NCBI RefSeq assembly: GCF_001696455.1
Contig: NZ_MAUJ01000001.1
Location: 62,001-126,000, forward strand
DNA from: Pseudoalteromonas luteoviolacea
GTDB taxonomy: Bacteria > Pseudomonadota > Gammaproteobacteria > Enterobacterales > Alteromonadaceae
DNA: 64,000 nucleotides
Reading direction: 5' to 3'
The position numbers and the translations under genes are program-made. Positions 28,265 to 37,413 of the stretch are shown piece after piece. Position 1 is the stretch's first letter. The number at the start of each line of letters is the position of its first letter. Below the pieces are notes generated by a model that had not been told where the DNA came from, searched no databases, and worked only from the letters and a program-made list of their open reading frames with translations.

Positions 28265-30147
28265 TGTCTCAGTTTTCCCTAGACTTCAGCCAAGGTGTAT
28301 TTGACGATAAGTTGTTTCAAGCAACTTTATTGGAACAAAATAAGGTTAGAGAGGTTGATATTGCACTGGCAAAATTGCTTTGTCAGGGGAATGCGGGGGA
28401 TGTTTTCTACTTAGTTTTGCTTTTACTACAAGCAGAGCAGAGCCAGCATAGTTGCTTGGTTTTGGCTGAGGTAGATTGGTTTAATCCCTATGGTTTACAA
28501 AGTGAGTTACTAGCAGAAGGCGTTGAGTTGACGCCTTTTAAAGACCAAGAACAGACAATAGCGACGCTCCAACGCCACCCGGCTGTCGGGGAAGATAAAC
28601 CTTTAGTACTTTTTGAAGAGCGACTCTATCTTGCCCGTCTGGCACACTATGAAGCCTACTTGGCGCAGCGTTTCACCGCATTATCAAACCGACCTATTGC
28701 GATCGAACAAGAAAAGCTACGCGACTTACTTAACCGCTACTTTCCTGAACAAAGTTCGGAAGATATCGATTGGCAGAAGGTGGCCTGTGCAATCGCCGCT
28801 TTAAGTGCCTTTTGCGTAATTACCGGGGGCCCAGGTACAGGTAAAACAACGACGGTGACAAAACTTTTGGCGATTTTACAGTCTTTGTACCAAAGTGCCC
28901 CTCTAACAATTAAATTGGTGGCACCGACGGGAAAGGCCGCGGCGCGATTGAGCGAATCTATTATTGGGGCAAAAGGGCGCTTGTCGTTGGACCCCGAGCT
29001 CGCAGCTCGTATACCTGAACAGGCTCAAACTATTCACCGCTTGCTAGGCGTGATCCCAAACAGCAATAAGTATAAACATAATGCAGATAATCCATTGCAT
29101 CTCGATTTGCTGATCGTAGACGAGGCGTCGATGGTGGATCTCTCCTTGATGGCAAAACTGGTTGCTGCGTTGCCTGAAGGTGCAAGGCTGTATTTACTAG
29201 GAGACAAGGATCAGCTTGCTTCAGTTGATACCGGGTGTATCCTCAATGATTTATGTGCTGATCTGGTACTCGGGAAAAATCCTACCTATTCACAACCGCG
29301 AGCGCAGCTACTCAATGAGGTATGCTTTGATGGATGCTCGCTGCTGAGCGGTGCTAAAAGCGCTTATAAGCTTCAAGATGCGATGGCATTCTTACAAAAA
29401 AGCCATCGCTTCAAAAGCGACAGCGGAATCGGCCAATTGGCTTTGGCGGTGAATAATAATGACCAATCGCATTTAGACTGGGTGCTGCAACGTGGCTTTA
29501 ATGAGTTGAGTATGTTCAACTTGTCGAACGAGGCCTATTTAGATATGGTGGAACGCGCAGCATCCCATTACAGCCGCTATATTCAAGCAATGCAGGCACA
29601 CCAAAGCCCAGAAGTGATCCATGGTCTTTTCTCCGAGTACCAATTGTTGGCGGCAGTAAGAGAAGGCCCTTACGGAGTGAATGAGCTAAATAAACGAGTA
29701 GAGCGCCAATTAGCGCAGCACGGCTTAATATACCCTTATAGTCGCTATTATGCGGGCATGCCCATTATGATCACGCAAAATGATTACCAGCTAAAACTTT
29801 TTAATGGGGATATTGGCATAATATTGCCTAGTGAAGGGGGACAATTACAGGCCACTTTTATTGATGAGCAGGGCTTTTTAAGAGTTTTCAATCCGGCTCG
29901 ATTACCGAGCCATGAGCTTGTTTATGTGATGACAATACACAAATCTCAAGGCTCTGAATTTAACCACACAGCAATGATATTACCCCCAATACAAAGAGCC
30001 AGACAGGGTGTCAATAGGCAGCTGGTCTATACGGGTATCACGCGGGCTAAAAATCACTTTGAGCTTGTTTGCCAACCTCAAGTTTTGAGATTGGCTATGA
30101 AAAAATCGGTGGGGCGAAGTTCTGGATTAAAAATGAGGCTAAATTAA
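28264..30147 (+). CDS. recD: Exodeoxyribonuclease V subunit RecD
   Basis: 5'-3' SF1B helicase of RecBCD. The 627-residue protein has Walker A (GGPGTGKTTT), Walker B (LLIVDEASMVDL), motif III (LLGDKDQLASVD), MTIHKSQGSEF and the C-terminal LVYTGITRAK. The overlapping TAATG with recB indicates coupled translation and equimolar subunits. The operon ends at a terminator about 105 bp downstream. Confidence 0.97.
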   Translation: MSQFSLDFSQGVFDDKLFQATLLEQNKVREVDIALAKLLCQGNAGDVFYLVLLLLQAEQSQHSCLVLAEVDWFNPYGLQSELLAEGVELTPFKDQEQTIATLQRHPAVGEDKPLVLFEERLYLARLAHYEAYLAQRFTALSNRPIAIEQEKLRDLLNRYFPEQSSEDIDWQKVACAIAALSAFCVITGGPGTGKTTTVTKLLAILQSLYQSAPLTIKLVAPTGKAAARLSESIIGAKGRLSLDPELAARIPEQAQTIHRLLGVIPNSNKYKHNADNPLHLDLLIVDEASMVDLSLMAKLVAALPEGARLYLLGDKDQLASVDTGCILNDLCADLVLGKNPTYSQPRAQLLNEVCFDGCSLLSGAKSAYKLQDAMAFLQKSHRFKSDSGIGQLALAVNNNDQSHLDWVLQRGFNELSMFNLSNEAYLDMVERAASHYSRYIQAMQAHQSPEVIHGLFSEYQLLAAVREGPYGVNELNKRVERQLAQHGLIYPYSRYYAGMPIMITQNDYQLKLFNGDIGIILPSEGGQLQATFIDEQGFLRVFNPARLPSHELVYVMTIHKSQGSEFNHTAMILPPIQRARQGVNRQLVYTGITRAKNHFELVCQPQVLRLAMKKSVGRSSGLKMRLN

Positions 30148-30252
30148 AGTAAATAACTTGTTTTTTATTTGTTTCATTTTGATATTGGGCTATTGTTATG
30201 TGTGAAGCAGGCAGACGACAATTTAACTGCTTTAATATTGCCCAGTGAATGT

Positions 30253-30282
30253 GCCGCCTAAAGCAGTATGGCGGCCTTTTTT
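30253..30282 (+). terminator. Rho-independent terminator after recCBD
   Basis: The GCCGCC/GGCGGC stem with an 11-nt loop is followed by C and six T residues. Confidence 0.85.
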
Positions 30283-30434
30283 ATTGAAATCATTATAGAT
30301 TACACATTGGCTTGATGCGCTACCCGCTCCTACCGTGGGGTCCTACTCTGATGCATATCCTCCGTACATTATTTGACATTTGTCACTGATTATCGCTAGA
30401 TTAAGTTTAAAGTAATTACTCTGGACTAGAGCGC

Positions 30435-30956
30435 ATGAAAAGTTTAGAACAACAGCTCGTTCAATACGCAATGTATCACCGAGACAACCGCAATATAAAA
30501 ACACATTTAGTGGGTGTGCCCCTTATCGTGTTTGCCGTCATCATGATGACTTATGTGCCTTTATTCGACTTTTCAGGGCTGACTGTCACAGTCGCCATGT
30601 TACTGATAGCCATGGCTGGTGGGTATTACTTTATCTTGTCACCTACAATTGGCCTTGTAATGGTTTTATTACTGATCCTGGGCTATTTAGGTGCCTTTTC
30701 GATATACCAGAACCTGTCTTCAGATATGACCGTTAACTGGGCATTTTATGGCCTTGGCGCAGGGTTGTTTGTTATTGGCTGGATCATTCAGTTTGTCGGG
30801 CATTATTTTGAAGGCAAGAAGCCTGCATTTGTAGATGATTTGATTGGACTTTTGATAGGGCCGCTATTTGTACTTACAGAGGTGCTTTTTAAGCTGGGTT
30901 TCTTAAAGAATTTAGAGGATAAAATCATTGGTCAAGCTGGGGCATACCGAAATTAA
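30435..30956 (+). CDS. Mpo1-like (DUF962) membrane protein
   Basis: A 173-residue inner-membrane protein of the YGL010w/Mpo1 family; yeast Mpo1 is an Fe-dependent dioxygenase acting on 2-hydroxy fatty acids. Conserved His positions appear in YHRDNRNIKTHLVG and FVGHYFEGKKPA, the metal-site motifs. About four hydrophobic helices lie between residues 25 and 145. The bacterial role is unproven. It is alone, downstream of the recD terminator, and convergent with the FHA gene. Confidence 0.85.
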   Translation: MKSLEQQLVQYAMYHRDNRNIKTHLVGVPLIVFAVIMMTYVPLFDFSGLTVTVAMLLIAMAGGYYFILSPTIGLVMVLLLILGYLGAFSIYQNLSSDMTVNWAFYGLGAGLFVIGWIIQFVGHYFEGKKPAFVDDLIGLLIGPLFVLTEVLFKLGFLKNLEDKIIGQAGAYRN

Positions 30957-30981
30957 TAGGTATGCCCATATACGCTGCCAG

Positions 30982-31938
30982 TTAGAGGCTAATTCGGGTT
31001 TCTAGCTGGGCACCTTTTAAAATTGTAATATCCTGACAATTCATTCGAATTTGGCCGTTGTTAGTTTCTAGAATATAGCCTGCTTCTGGTGCTTTTTCAG
31101 GCGATGCTTCACTCAACTGTTTACGTGCTCTGTGCACCATGATGTTCATATGGTTCATTTGAACACCGAGCTGTTTGGCCAAGTCTTCACGGTAAACCCA
31201 ACCTTGCAGTTCAGGATCAAGACCTGATTGTTTGTCTTCGATGCGTGTTCTGGCAAGAAGTAACAGCAAATAATGGTGGCTACGACTTCCCAAGTCAATT
31301 TCTTCCCCTTCAACAAGTAACGACAAGTCTGTTTTTTCTTCGTCCAAGCTGACAGAAAAGTTGAGTGATAAGGGTTTAACCGACGGTTGTTGCTCTAGGT
31401 GTTTAGTCATTGTTGATATGCCAGCACAATAGAAGAGCCATTGTTCACCAAATAAGCTTGTGATACCACCATCAATCAATGCTTGCCTATCTGAAGTATT
31501 TAAATCCTCCAAAAACCAATAGTTTAGTAATGCATCATAGTAAACAATGTGAGAAGGATCTTGCTCATTTGGAAGGAGCATTTGGTTTTCGATTTCAATC
31601 ACATTTCTTGGGTTATTTTGAGAGACAAAATACTGACAGTTGGCGTTTAAGCTAGATACAACGAAGGAGTTTTGCCCTGGTGCTGCAAAGTCTATTTTAT
31701 CGTTTTCAGACAATTGATAAGGTAAATTTTTATCAATTTTTCGATCATTAATCCAGATGCCATTTGTGCTGACATCCCGGATGAGCCAAGTTTCATTTGT
31801 ATACTCGATGATTGCGTGGTGCCGTGAAATACCGGGTTTGTCTAAAAAGGTGTCTACATTAAATTTAAAACGTCCGAAGGTGTGGTAACTTTTTAGGTAT
31901 ATTTTTTCGAGCTTTTGCTCATCAATCAAGTAAGCCAT
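30982..31938 (-). CDS. FHA domain protein with C-terminal winged-helix domain
   Basis: A 318-residue cytoplasmic protein. The N-terminal FHA domain (about 5-95) shows FGRFKFN, ISRHHAIIEY and DVSTNGIWIND, the conserved phosphothreonine-binding loops. Residues 200-318 look like a winged-helix/OmpR-type DNA-binding domain (DLGSRSHHYLLLLLART, GWVYREDLAKQL, MNIMVHRARKQL, YILETNNGQIRM). The combination suggests a transcription factor that reads phosphothreonine rather than aspartyl phosphate. The only Ser/Thr kinase seen here is at 14676. The stretch between the two domains (100-190) is unrecognised. Confidence 0.8.
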   Translation of the reverse strand: MAYLIDEQKLEKIYLKSYHTFGRFKFNVDTFLDKPGISRHHAIIEYTNETWLIRDVSTNGIWINDRKIDKNLPYQLSENDKIDFAAPGQNSFVVSSLNANCQYFVSQNNPRNVIEIENQMLLPNEQDPSHIVYYDALLNYWFLEDLNTSDRQALIDGGITSLFGEQWLFYCAGISTMTKHLEQQPSVKPLSLNFSVSLDEEKTDLSLLVEGEEIDLGSRSHHYLLLLLARTRIEDKQSGLDPELQGWVYREDLAKQLGVQMNHMNIMVHRARKQLSEASPEKAPEAGYILETNNGQIRMNCQDITILKGAQLETRISL

Positions 31939-32407
31939 AGATTTTCCTAGATTTCCGTATTATCGCTAAAGGTTAGCATCACGTATCATTTGCAGAAATT
32001 TTACCTGATAAAAGAAGTAGACTACTAGTGAAATGCTTCGTATTCCGTGATTATTTCGCTAGCAGTCACTTTTAATTCTGTGCTTATTGCGAGCGAATAG
32101 CCTGCTAGGGGTACCTGTCCTAGTTAAAGCTGTACATTCGTTACCTTAAAAATAGGCCCACCTAAGTGGGCACATATAAAGGGAAATCTGCAAGGTATTC
32201 AAACATAAATAGTCAGTTGAATATCATTTAGTAAAGTTTACTAACCTATGTCTGTATTCTACGAAGGATTATTAATTTTATCTATTACAGGGGATTACAG
32301 TTTTTTAATATCACGTTGGTAGTACCTTTTATTTTCCTTGCGATTAATCAAACAATGAACCATCCTTTTTAAATAGCAGCAATTTTTAACTCCACAAGAG
32401 GTGGTTT
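31939..32407. other. Intergenic region between FHA and CBS genes
   Basis: This 469-bp AT-rich divergent spacer has no supportable gene. It holds a GCCCAC/GTGGGC hairpin (32156-32171), followed on the minus strand by a T-rich tract, and the palindrome listed separately. Promoters of both flanking genes should be here, but I could not fix them. Confidence 0.5.
32228..32244. promoter_or_regulatory. 17-bp palindrome, candidate operator upstream of CBS gene
   Basis: TTAGTAAA (32228-32235), a central G, then TTTACTAA form a perfect 8-bp inverted repeat. It lies 163 bp upstream of the CBS protein start and has the size and symmetry of a dimeric regulator site. The regulator is unknown. Confidence 0.4.
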
Positions 32408-32998
32408 ATGAGCGAGTTTAAACTTTTGAACACAACTAAGCTGGAAGGGATTTATCAGTTTTGTGAGCACTATGAAGGGAACCCTTTATCAATTTTTAGC
32501 CCAGCAGAACAAGTGGTCACTGATTTCACTCGCCGCCACCCGCAAGTGATACTTAAAGATGTTGATATAGACCATGCATTATTTATGATGGTAAATGGTC
32601 ACGTGCGCTGTAAATTAGTGATAGATCATGATGATACATTTGTAGGTGTAGTCAATTCAAAGGATCTAACTGGACGAAAGGTGCTTACAACGGCACAAAA
32701 ACGCAGCGTTGCCCGAGCAGATTTGACAGTTGAAGATGTGATGACTAAAAAAAGTGATCTTCACGCTATGTTTTATGAGTGCGTCGAAAACGCTAGGATT
32801 GGAGATATATTGGAGACGCTCAAAGAGTTGGGTCACCAGCATGTGTTATTAATGGACGCAAACCAAAACCTTCGCGGTATGATTTCAGCATCTGACATTG
32901 CTCGCGCTCTTCATATTCCTGTTAATATTCTACAGAAAGCACATTCTTTCAAAGAAATTTTTGAGATTATTTATGAGCATGGAGAGGTTACGGCCTAG
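32408..32998 (+). CDS. CBS-pair domain protein
   Basis: A 196-residue cytoplasmic protein with two CBS motifs: first about 55-110 (VDIDHALFMMVNGHVRCKLV...FVGVVNSKDL), second about 115-180 (VEDVMTKK...HVLLMDANQNLRGMISASDIARAL). CBS pairs bind adenosyl ligands and regulate partner domains; no partner domain is fused here. Ribosome site GAGGTGG precedes ATG 32408. Possible control by the upstream palindrome is inference only. Confidence 0.85.
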   Translation: MSEFKLLNTTKLEGIYQFCEHYEGNPLSIFSPAEQVVTDFTRRHPQVILKDVDIDHALFMMVNGHVRCKLVIDHDDTFVGVVNSKDLTGRKVLTTAQKRSVARADLTVEDVMTKKSDLHAMFYECVENARIGDILETLKELGHQHVLLMDANQNLRGMISASDIARALHIPVNILQKAHSFKEIFEIIYEHGEVTA

Positions 32999-33018
32999 CA
33001 AATAAGGCCGTAAAGAGG

Positions 33019-33933
33019 TTAATTTCGGTTTGATAAGAATGCAATTACACCAAGAATAGACGCAACTTGACCATCATTGCATTCTTCTGAAGTGGTGTTT
33101 TGGCTATCAGGGTATACTTCAGTTGTGGTAACAAAAGGTGCGTCTGTCATGCCCATGCAGAGACCAAGCTTCGTACCATCGTAATTTATAACACCAAATT
33201 GTTCTAAATCTACACCGATTAGTTGACCGTTTTCATCTGCATCAGCGATATGGGTGACTTTTTTCACCTCGTCGATGATCCTTTTTTGAAACTCCGGCTC
33301 GGGCTTTTGTGTATGCCCAACGAGATAAAAGCCATCAGGGATATTCCAATTATGATTTACCTTGCCATCTCTTGCGGCAAGTGCAGGTCTAAACTCACTG
33401 TTATCAGTATCTGTGGTTTCATGCAAATCAATATGTGCGATGATATCGCCTTCATATGCAGCAATGTACTCCATAGCCAACCTGGACTCATTCGCTGGGC
33501 TGTTTGCATAAAATGAGCGATTTGGATCAATGGCTTCAGGGTTCCACCTGTTGATGGTCTCGAAACCCCAGGGGCTGATACAAGGTAAAATAATAAAGTT
33601 ATACTGGCTACTGTATTGTTCTAAATAGTGCTCTGCAAACTTAAGTGCCCCCATAACACCGCTTGTTTCATACCCATGTACACCACCGGTTACTAGGATT
33701 GTTGGGTGCTGAGGGTTGAAATGCTTATTCTTAAGCGCGAAAAGGCGGTAAGTCCCCGCTTCATATGCCAATACACCATACTCTTCGACTTCACATACAC
33801 CGTGTAACTCTTCGACCCTGCTAATGACGTTTTCCTGATAGGAGCGTTGGATCTGTTGTTGTTGATACCAAGCTTGTTTTTCGTCAGCGCACCACGGAGT
33901 ACCTAGCGTGCCAATTGAGTATTGGTTTGACAT
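33019..33933 (-). CDS. M14-family zinc carboxypeptidase / deacylase-like
   Basis: A 304-residue protein with the M14/AstE-AspA zinc layout: GGVHGYET (His and Glu ligands), HIDLHET (third His) and a later TTEVYPDS (catalytic Glu). Substrate Arg and Asn candidates are in AIDPNRSFY. There is no signal peptide, so it is probably cytoplasmic. The substrate could be a peptide C-terminus or an N-acyl amino acid; the sequence alone does not decide. It is convergent with the CBS gene; a 7-bp hairpin (32989-33012) without a T-run lies between. Confidence 0.8.
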   Translation of the reverse strand: MSNQYSIGTLGTPWCADEKQAWYQQQQIQRSYQENVISRVEELHGVCEVEEYGVLAYEAGTYRLFALKNKHFNPQHPTILVTGGVHGYETSGVMGALKFAEHYLEQYSSQYNFIILPCISPWGFETINRWNPEAIDPNRSFYANSPANESRLAMEYIAAYEGDIIAHIDLHETTDTDNSEFRPALAARDGKVNHNWNIPDGFYLVGHTQKPEPEFQKRIIDEVKKVTHIADADENGQLIGVDLEQFGVINYDGTKLGLCMGMTDAPFVTTTEVYPDSQNTTSEECNDGQVASILGVIAFLSNRN

Positions 33934-33998
33934 GTTTCTTCTCTATGTTTTTTGTTTACCTGCGCATCCTAAGCAGTTTAAAACCATATCTCAACCTT

Positions 33999-34409
33999 TT
34001 ACGCCAAGTACCCTAATTGCTGTAATGTCTTCTTTTGCTTTTTGGTGATCTTGAATGCCAATAAGGTAATGCGTTTTTCTTTCGTATGGATTTGAATCGT
34101 TTTCAACCCTAGGACGCTTTTTGTATTGAGGCTAATAATTTCTTCAGAAGGGATAAATCGTCTGCGACCGAACACATTAAAATGTGACAAACCTTGATTA
34201 CATATTGTAACGCACTTTTGGCCCGATAATGCGAAAACAAAATGCATAGACGCTGCAAGTGTTGCGATAATTGCAATAAATAATTGAACGGCTGCTATCT
34301 GTGATAGTTGCAAATCAAAGAATAATTTCGCAAGACTTAACAGCACGATAGATAGCGTGGCAAGCACGAAGTAAAATAAAATATTAACTTGAAGTCTCAG
34401 CTCTTTCAT
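33999..34409 (-). CDS. Small membrane protein of unknown function
   Basis: A 136-residue protein with two hydrophobic helices (about 8-30 and 38-62), followed by a roughly 70-residue soluble tail (CVTICNQGLSHFNVFGRRRFIPSEEI...) whose strand pattern resembles small bacterial PH-like domains. Not assigned to a named family. A ribosome site (AGGAACC) lies before ATG 34409. It lies between the M14 and periplasmic-protein genes, with the same orientation, in gaps of 65-110 bp. Confidence 0.65.
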   Translation of the reverse strand: MKELRLQVNILFYFVLATLSIVLLSLAKLFFDLQLSQIAAVQLFIAIIATLAASMHFVFALSGQKCVTICNQGLSHFNVFGRRRFIPSEEIISLNTKSVLGLKTIQIHTKEKRITLLAFKITKKQKKTLQQLGYLA

Positions 34410-34517
34410 AAAGGGTTCCTATTATCCATTCAGTCTTTTTTCTAATTTGGGGAAAGATATTGGAATAAAATGGATCAAATATGAATCTTGACACGAATAT
34501 ACAAAAATACGATTTTT

Positions 34518-35381
34518 CTAGGGTATTTCGCGCCATTTATCAACCAAATTGGTTAGAAAGCCACAGTTTCTATATGATTTTTCGATGAATTTTGAGCTTC
34601 TGAGTTGTTTTATTCCCAATTCAAGTTCACGGAAAGTTTGTTGACTACGTGGGTGTTTTTTGCTTACAACAAAATGTCTACTATCTTGTAGTGCAACTTT
34701 AACACCCTTTATTGCTTCGATTACATAGTCCTCACCGCTGTATCTAAAAAGGGGAGAATTATTGAATGAGACTAGCATAATATCAACCCACCCATGACTC
34801 ACAAGTTTGGCCATTATTATCCATTCTGATTCATTAAACATCGCCTTGGGGTTCAGCTGCTGTAATGTCTGCCAATCTACAGCCCAGTTTTCGTTACTAA
34901 CCACAGTGACCTGAGAAAGGTCTGAGCCAATTTTTTTAGCGAGCGCTTGGGTGTTATTGGGGGCAGTGTAGATGCCTGCGTAATATTCACCTTTACGTAT
35001 AATCGGTGACGAAATGTGGACACTATGAGCGATTGGCTGCACTTGACTGAGCCACATTGTGTCGACGCTCACTAGCAGCAAGCCAGATTTAAGTAAGTTA
35101 TCCTCTTGCTCTTCATGGTCAATTAACACGAACTTAAACTCGAGTTGTGAGTTGCCTAAAATGAGGGCTTTTTGAATGAGGATCAAGTCGACAATGTCTC
35201 TTTGACACAGTGGGTGGTCGAATATGTCAGGTGTTATGTTTTTTAGGCTTTTCCCATTAATGAGCTGTTTGGCATACCTATATATATCTCTATCTATGGG
35301 TACTGAAATGACATCTTTCCCAAAGGCAAAGTGGGGCAAAACTAAACAGAGAGTGGCAACAATGACAGAGTGTTTGTACAT
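34518..35381 (-). CDS. Periplasmic type 2 solute-binding-like protein
   Basis: A 287-residue protein with a clear signal peptide (cleaved near AFGKD). The pattern resembles SBP_bac_3/PBP2-like proteins common in Alteromonadales (early VDLILIQKAL, SPIIRKGEYYAGIY, central VTVVSNENWAVDWQTLQQL, GWVDIMLVSFNN, and an end with short helices). No permease or ATPase is adjacent, so it is more likely a sensor-like or orphan protein than an ABC transporter component. Assignment comes from fold-like pattern only. Confidence 0.6.
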   Translation of the reverse strand: MYKHSVIVATLCLVLPHFAFGKDVISVPIDRDIYRYAKQLINGKSLKNITPDIFDHPLCQRDIVDLILIQKALILGNSQLEFKFVLIDHEEQEDNLLKSGLLLVSVDTMWLSQVQPIAHSVHISSPIIRKGEYYAGIYTAPNNTQALAKKIGSDLSQVTVVSNENWAVDWQTLQQLNPKAMFNESEWIIMAKLVSHGWVDIMLVSFNNSPLFRYSGEDYVIEAIKGVKVALQDSRHFVVSKKHPRSQQTFRELELGIKQLRSSKFIEKSYRNCGFLTNLVDKWREIP

Positions 35382-35526
35382 GACAGAGGCTCTTGCTGAC
35401 TTAAGTTAAGGGTAGTGTATGTACTTCAACATGTATATTTTTTAAGTGACATTATTGGCGAGGTTTTATATTGTCAAAGATGGCATTGGAAAAACAGCAC
35501 ATACCGTCAATTTAAAGGAGCTACCG

Positions 35527-35889
35527 ATGAAGTTTGAACAATTACTTTCTCACCTCGACAGTGGGGTGTGTGTCGAGCAATTACAAAAAGAGTCTCTGCT
35601 GGATATTGCGCTCATGGCGCAATGTGTTTGCGGAGAATTAAAACCTAGCGAGTTAAGTCACGTATTACAATGGGCAAACTCTTTAGAATGGAGCACTACG
35701 GTCTCTCTGCATGAATACATTGATGAGTCTTTGGAAAAGTGCCTCACCGCGTTAAGGAGTGATCGCCTAGAGAGCTTTTTGGAGCATAGAATGCAACAAA
35801 TCGAAGATCAGCCGCTTAAAGAGACTGCACAATTCTTACTGAACAAGATTAGAGCGGTGAAAGACGCCGACATTGAAGCTAGTGTGTAA
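35527..35889 (+). CDS. Hypothetical protein, 120 residues, helical
   Basis: Not recognised. ATG 35527 is chosen because AAAGGAG lies 6 bp upstream; the frame is open back to 35446 but without a ribosome site. It is predicted mostly alpha-helical and acidic (LLSHLDSGVCVEQLQKESLLDI, YIDESLEKCLTAL, RMQQIEDQPLKETAQFLLNKI). No signal peptide or membrane segment. It stands alone between divergent and convergent neighbours. Confidence 0.6.
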   Translation: MKFEQLLSHLDSGVCVEQLQKESLLDIALMAQCVCGELKPSELSHVLQWANSLEWSTTVSLHEYIDESLEKCLTALRSDRLESFLEHRMQQIEDQPLKETAQFLLNKIRAVKDADIEASV

Positions 35890-36022
35890 AAGCTGCATTT
35901 AAGCAGCCTTTACACAGCGAAGAACCTTTCTGATAAATTAAATTTAACAGTAACGCGCTAACAGGTGGCTTTTAAAAAACGCAGTATTCAACGGTTCGTT
36001 GGTGGCCTTTAACAGCAGCTCC

Positions 36023-37408
36023 TCAGTTGTATATACTCGCGTTTTGCCAAATATGCTCTTTTAACCAATTGTAAATAGGTGCAAAATCTTCATTTAATAT
36101 GTGTTGCTCAAGGTCGAGAGAGTGCGACATTGCAGATTTAAATTGAGCGGCATAGATAGCACCTAAGGTATAGCTTGGGAAGTAGCCAAAACTACCATCT
36201 GTCCAGTGGATGTCTTGCATACATCCATCTTTGAAATTTCCTTTCGTTGAAATCCCAAGCAGCTCAATCATTTTAGCGTCCCAGAGCTCTGGAATATCAT
36301 TACTCTGGATATCTCCATTTATCAAAGCTTTTTCAATGTCGTAGCGTAAAATGATGTGTGCAGGGTAAGTTACCTCATCAGCATCCACTCTGATAAGGCT
36401 TGGCTTTACTTGTTGTAGCTGAGCTTTTATTTTATCTACAGAAGCAATCTTTGATTGCTCGGGGAAGTAAGCTTGCGCTTTGCGACTCATGAGTTTGATA
36501 AACGCATCGCTTCGACCAATTTGCATCTCATAAAACAGTGATTGAGACTCATGGATAGCCATTGAACGTGCTTTTCCCACAGGTAGCGCTAGGTAATCTT
36601 GAGGCAGGTTTTGTTCATAACAAGCATGCCCAGTTTCATGTATGACCCCCATCATGGCGTTTAAATATTCGGACGTATCGTAACGTGTCGTAATGCGAGT
36701 GTCTTGGCTCGTACCACCACAAAAAGGGTGTACACTGGTGTCTAAGCGACCGTGATTGAAATCAAAGCCCAAAAAAGCCATCAGTTCATTTGCCAACCTT
36801 TCTTGGCTTTGAATTGGATAATTTACTGGGATTTGTAATTCGTCCGATGTTCTGGTGCGCTGTATTATTTCAGGAAGCCAAGTGGCTATTTCCCCAAAAA
36901 GTGTATCAAGTTGGCTTGATGTCATACCCGGCTCGTAGATGTCTAGCATCGCGTCATAGGGTGTTGAGCCAATTTGTTCAGCACGGATCTGGGCCTCTTC
37001 TTGACTCAATGACACAACCGGAGCAAAGTTCTTACAGAAACCTTGCCAATCATTTTGTAGCCGTTGGGTACGCCATTGGTGCTCACACTTTGCGCCTGCA
37101 AGGCTTTTTGCTTTGACTAACTCAGCAGGCAGTGCGGTTGCATGTTGCCAAGTCCGCTTCATTTCTCGAACGCTTGCTTTTTGCTGCGCTGTCAGTTGCT
37201 CCTCGCCGGCATTATTAAGCAGTTCGGCTAACTGATCTGCCGTGTGCAGCTTATGCAGGTGAACGGCGAGCTCTGCCATGGCTTGTGCTCGACTGTCGGC
37301 TCCCCCTGATGGCATATTGGTTGCCTGATCCCAGCTGCAGATCGCTCTTACGTGCTCAAAATTATGAATGGACTGGTAATGCTCCACTAGCTTTTGGTAA
37401 TTCTTCAT
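36023..37408 (-). CDS. M32-family carboxypeptidase (Taq type), C-terminus frameshifted
   Basis: Zinc metallocarboxypeptidase. The 461-residue frame contains HETGH (VIHETGHACYEQ), the downstream Glu in AIHESQSLFYE, DTRITTRY and IRVDADEVTYPAH, all M32 marks. It stops early at NASIYN. Immediately after, a different frame (36027-35944) encodes 27 residues, starting TEELLLKATNEPLN and ending HLLARYC, which is the expected M32 tail. Deletion of a dinucleotide in an AC repeat near 36026 explains this. Restored length would be about 488, normal for M32. Either a real recent mutation or a sequencing error; the active site is unaffected. Confidence 0.88.
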   Translation of the reverse strand: MKNYQKLVEHYQSIHNFEHVRAICSWDQATNMPSGGADSRAQAMAELAVHLHKLHTADQLAELLNNAGEEQLTAQQKASVREMKRTWQHATALPAELVKAKSLAGAKCEHQWRTQRLQNDWQGFCKNFAPVVSLSQEEAQIRAEQIGSTPYDAMLDIYEPGMTSSQLDTLFGEIATWLPEIIQRTRTSDELQIPVNYPIQSQERLANELMAFLGFDFNHGRLDTSVHPFCGGTSQDTRITTRYDTSEYLNAMMGVIHETGHACYEQNLPQDYLALPVGKARSMAIHESQSLFYEMQIGRSDAFIKLMSRKAQAYFPEQSKIASVDKIKAQLQQVKPSLIRVDADEVTYPAHIILRYDIEKALINGDIQSNDIPELWDAKMIELLGISTKGNFKDGCMQDIHWTDGSFGYFPSYTLGAIYAAQFKSAMSHSLDLEQHILNEDFAPIYNWLKEHIWQNASIYN

Positions 37409-37413
37409 AGACG

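Noticed and set aside
32989..33012. Terminator between the CBS and M14 genes
   Set aside because: A TACGGCC/GGCCGTA hairpin is present but neither strand has a T-run after it.
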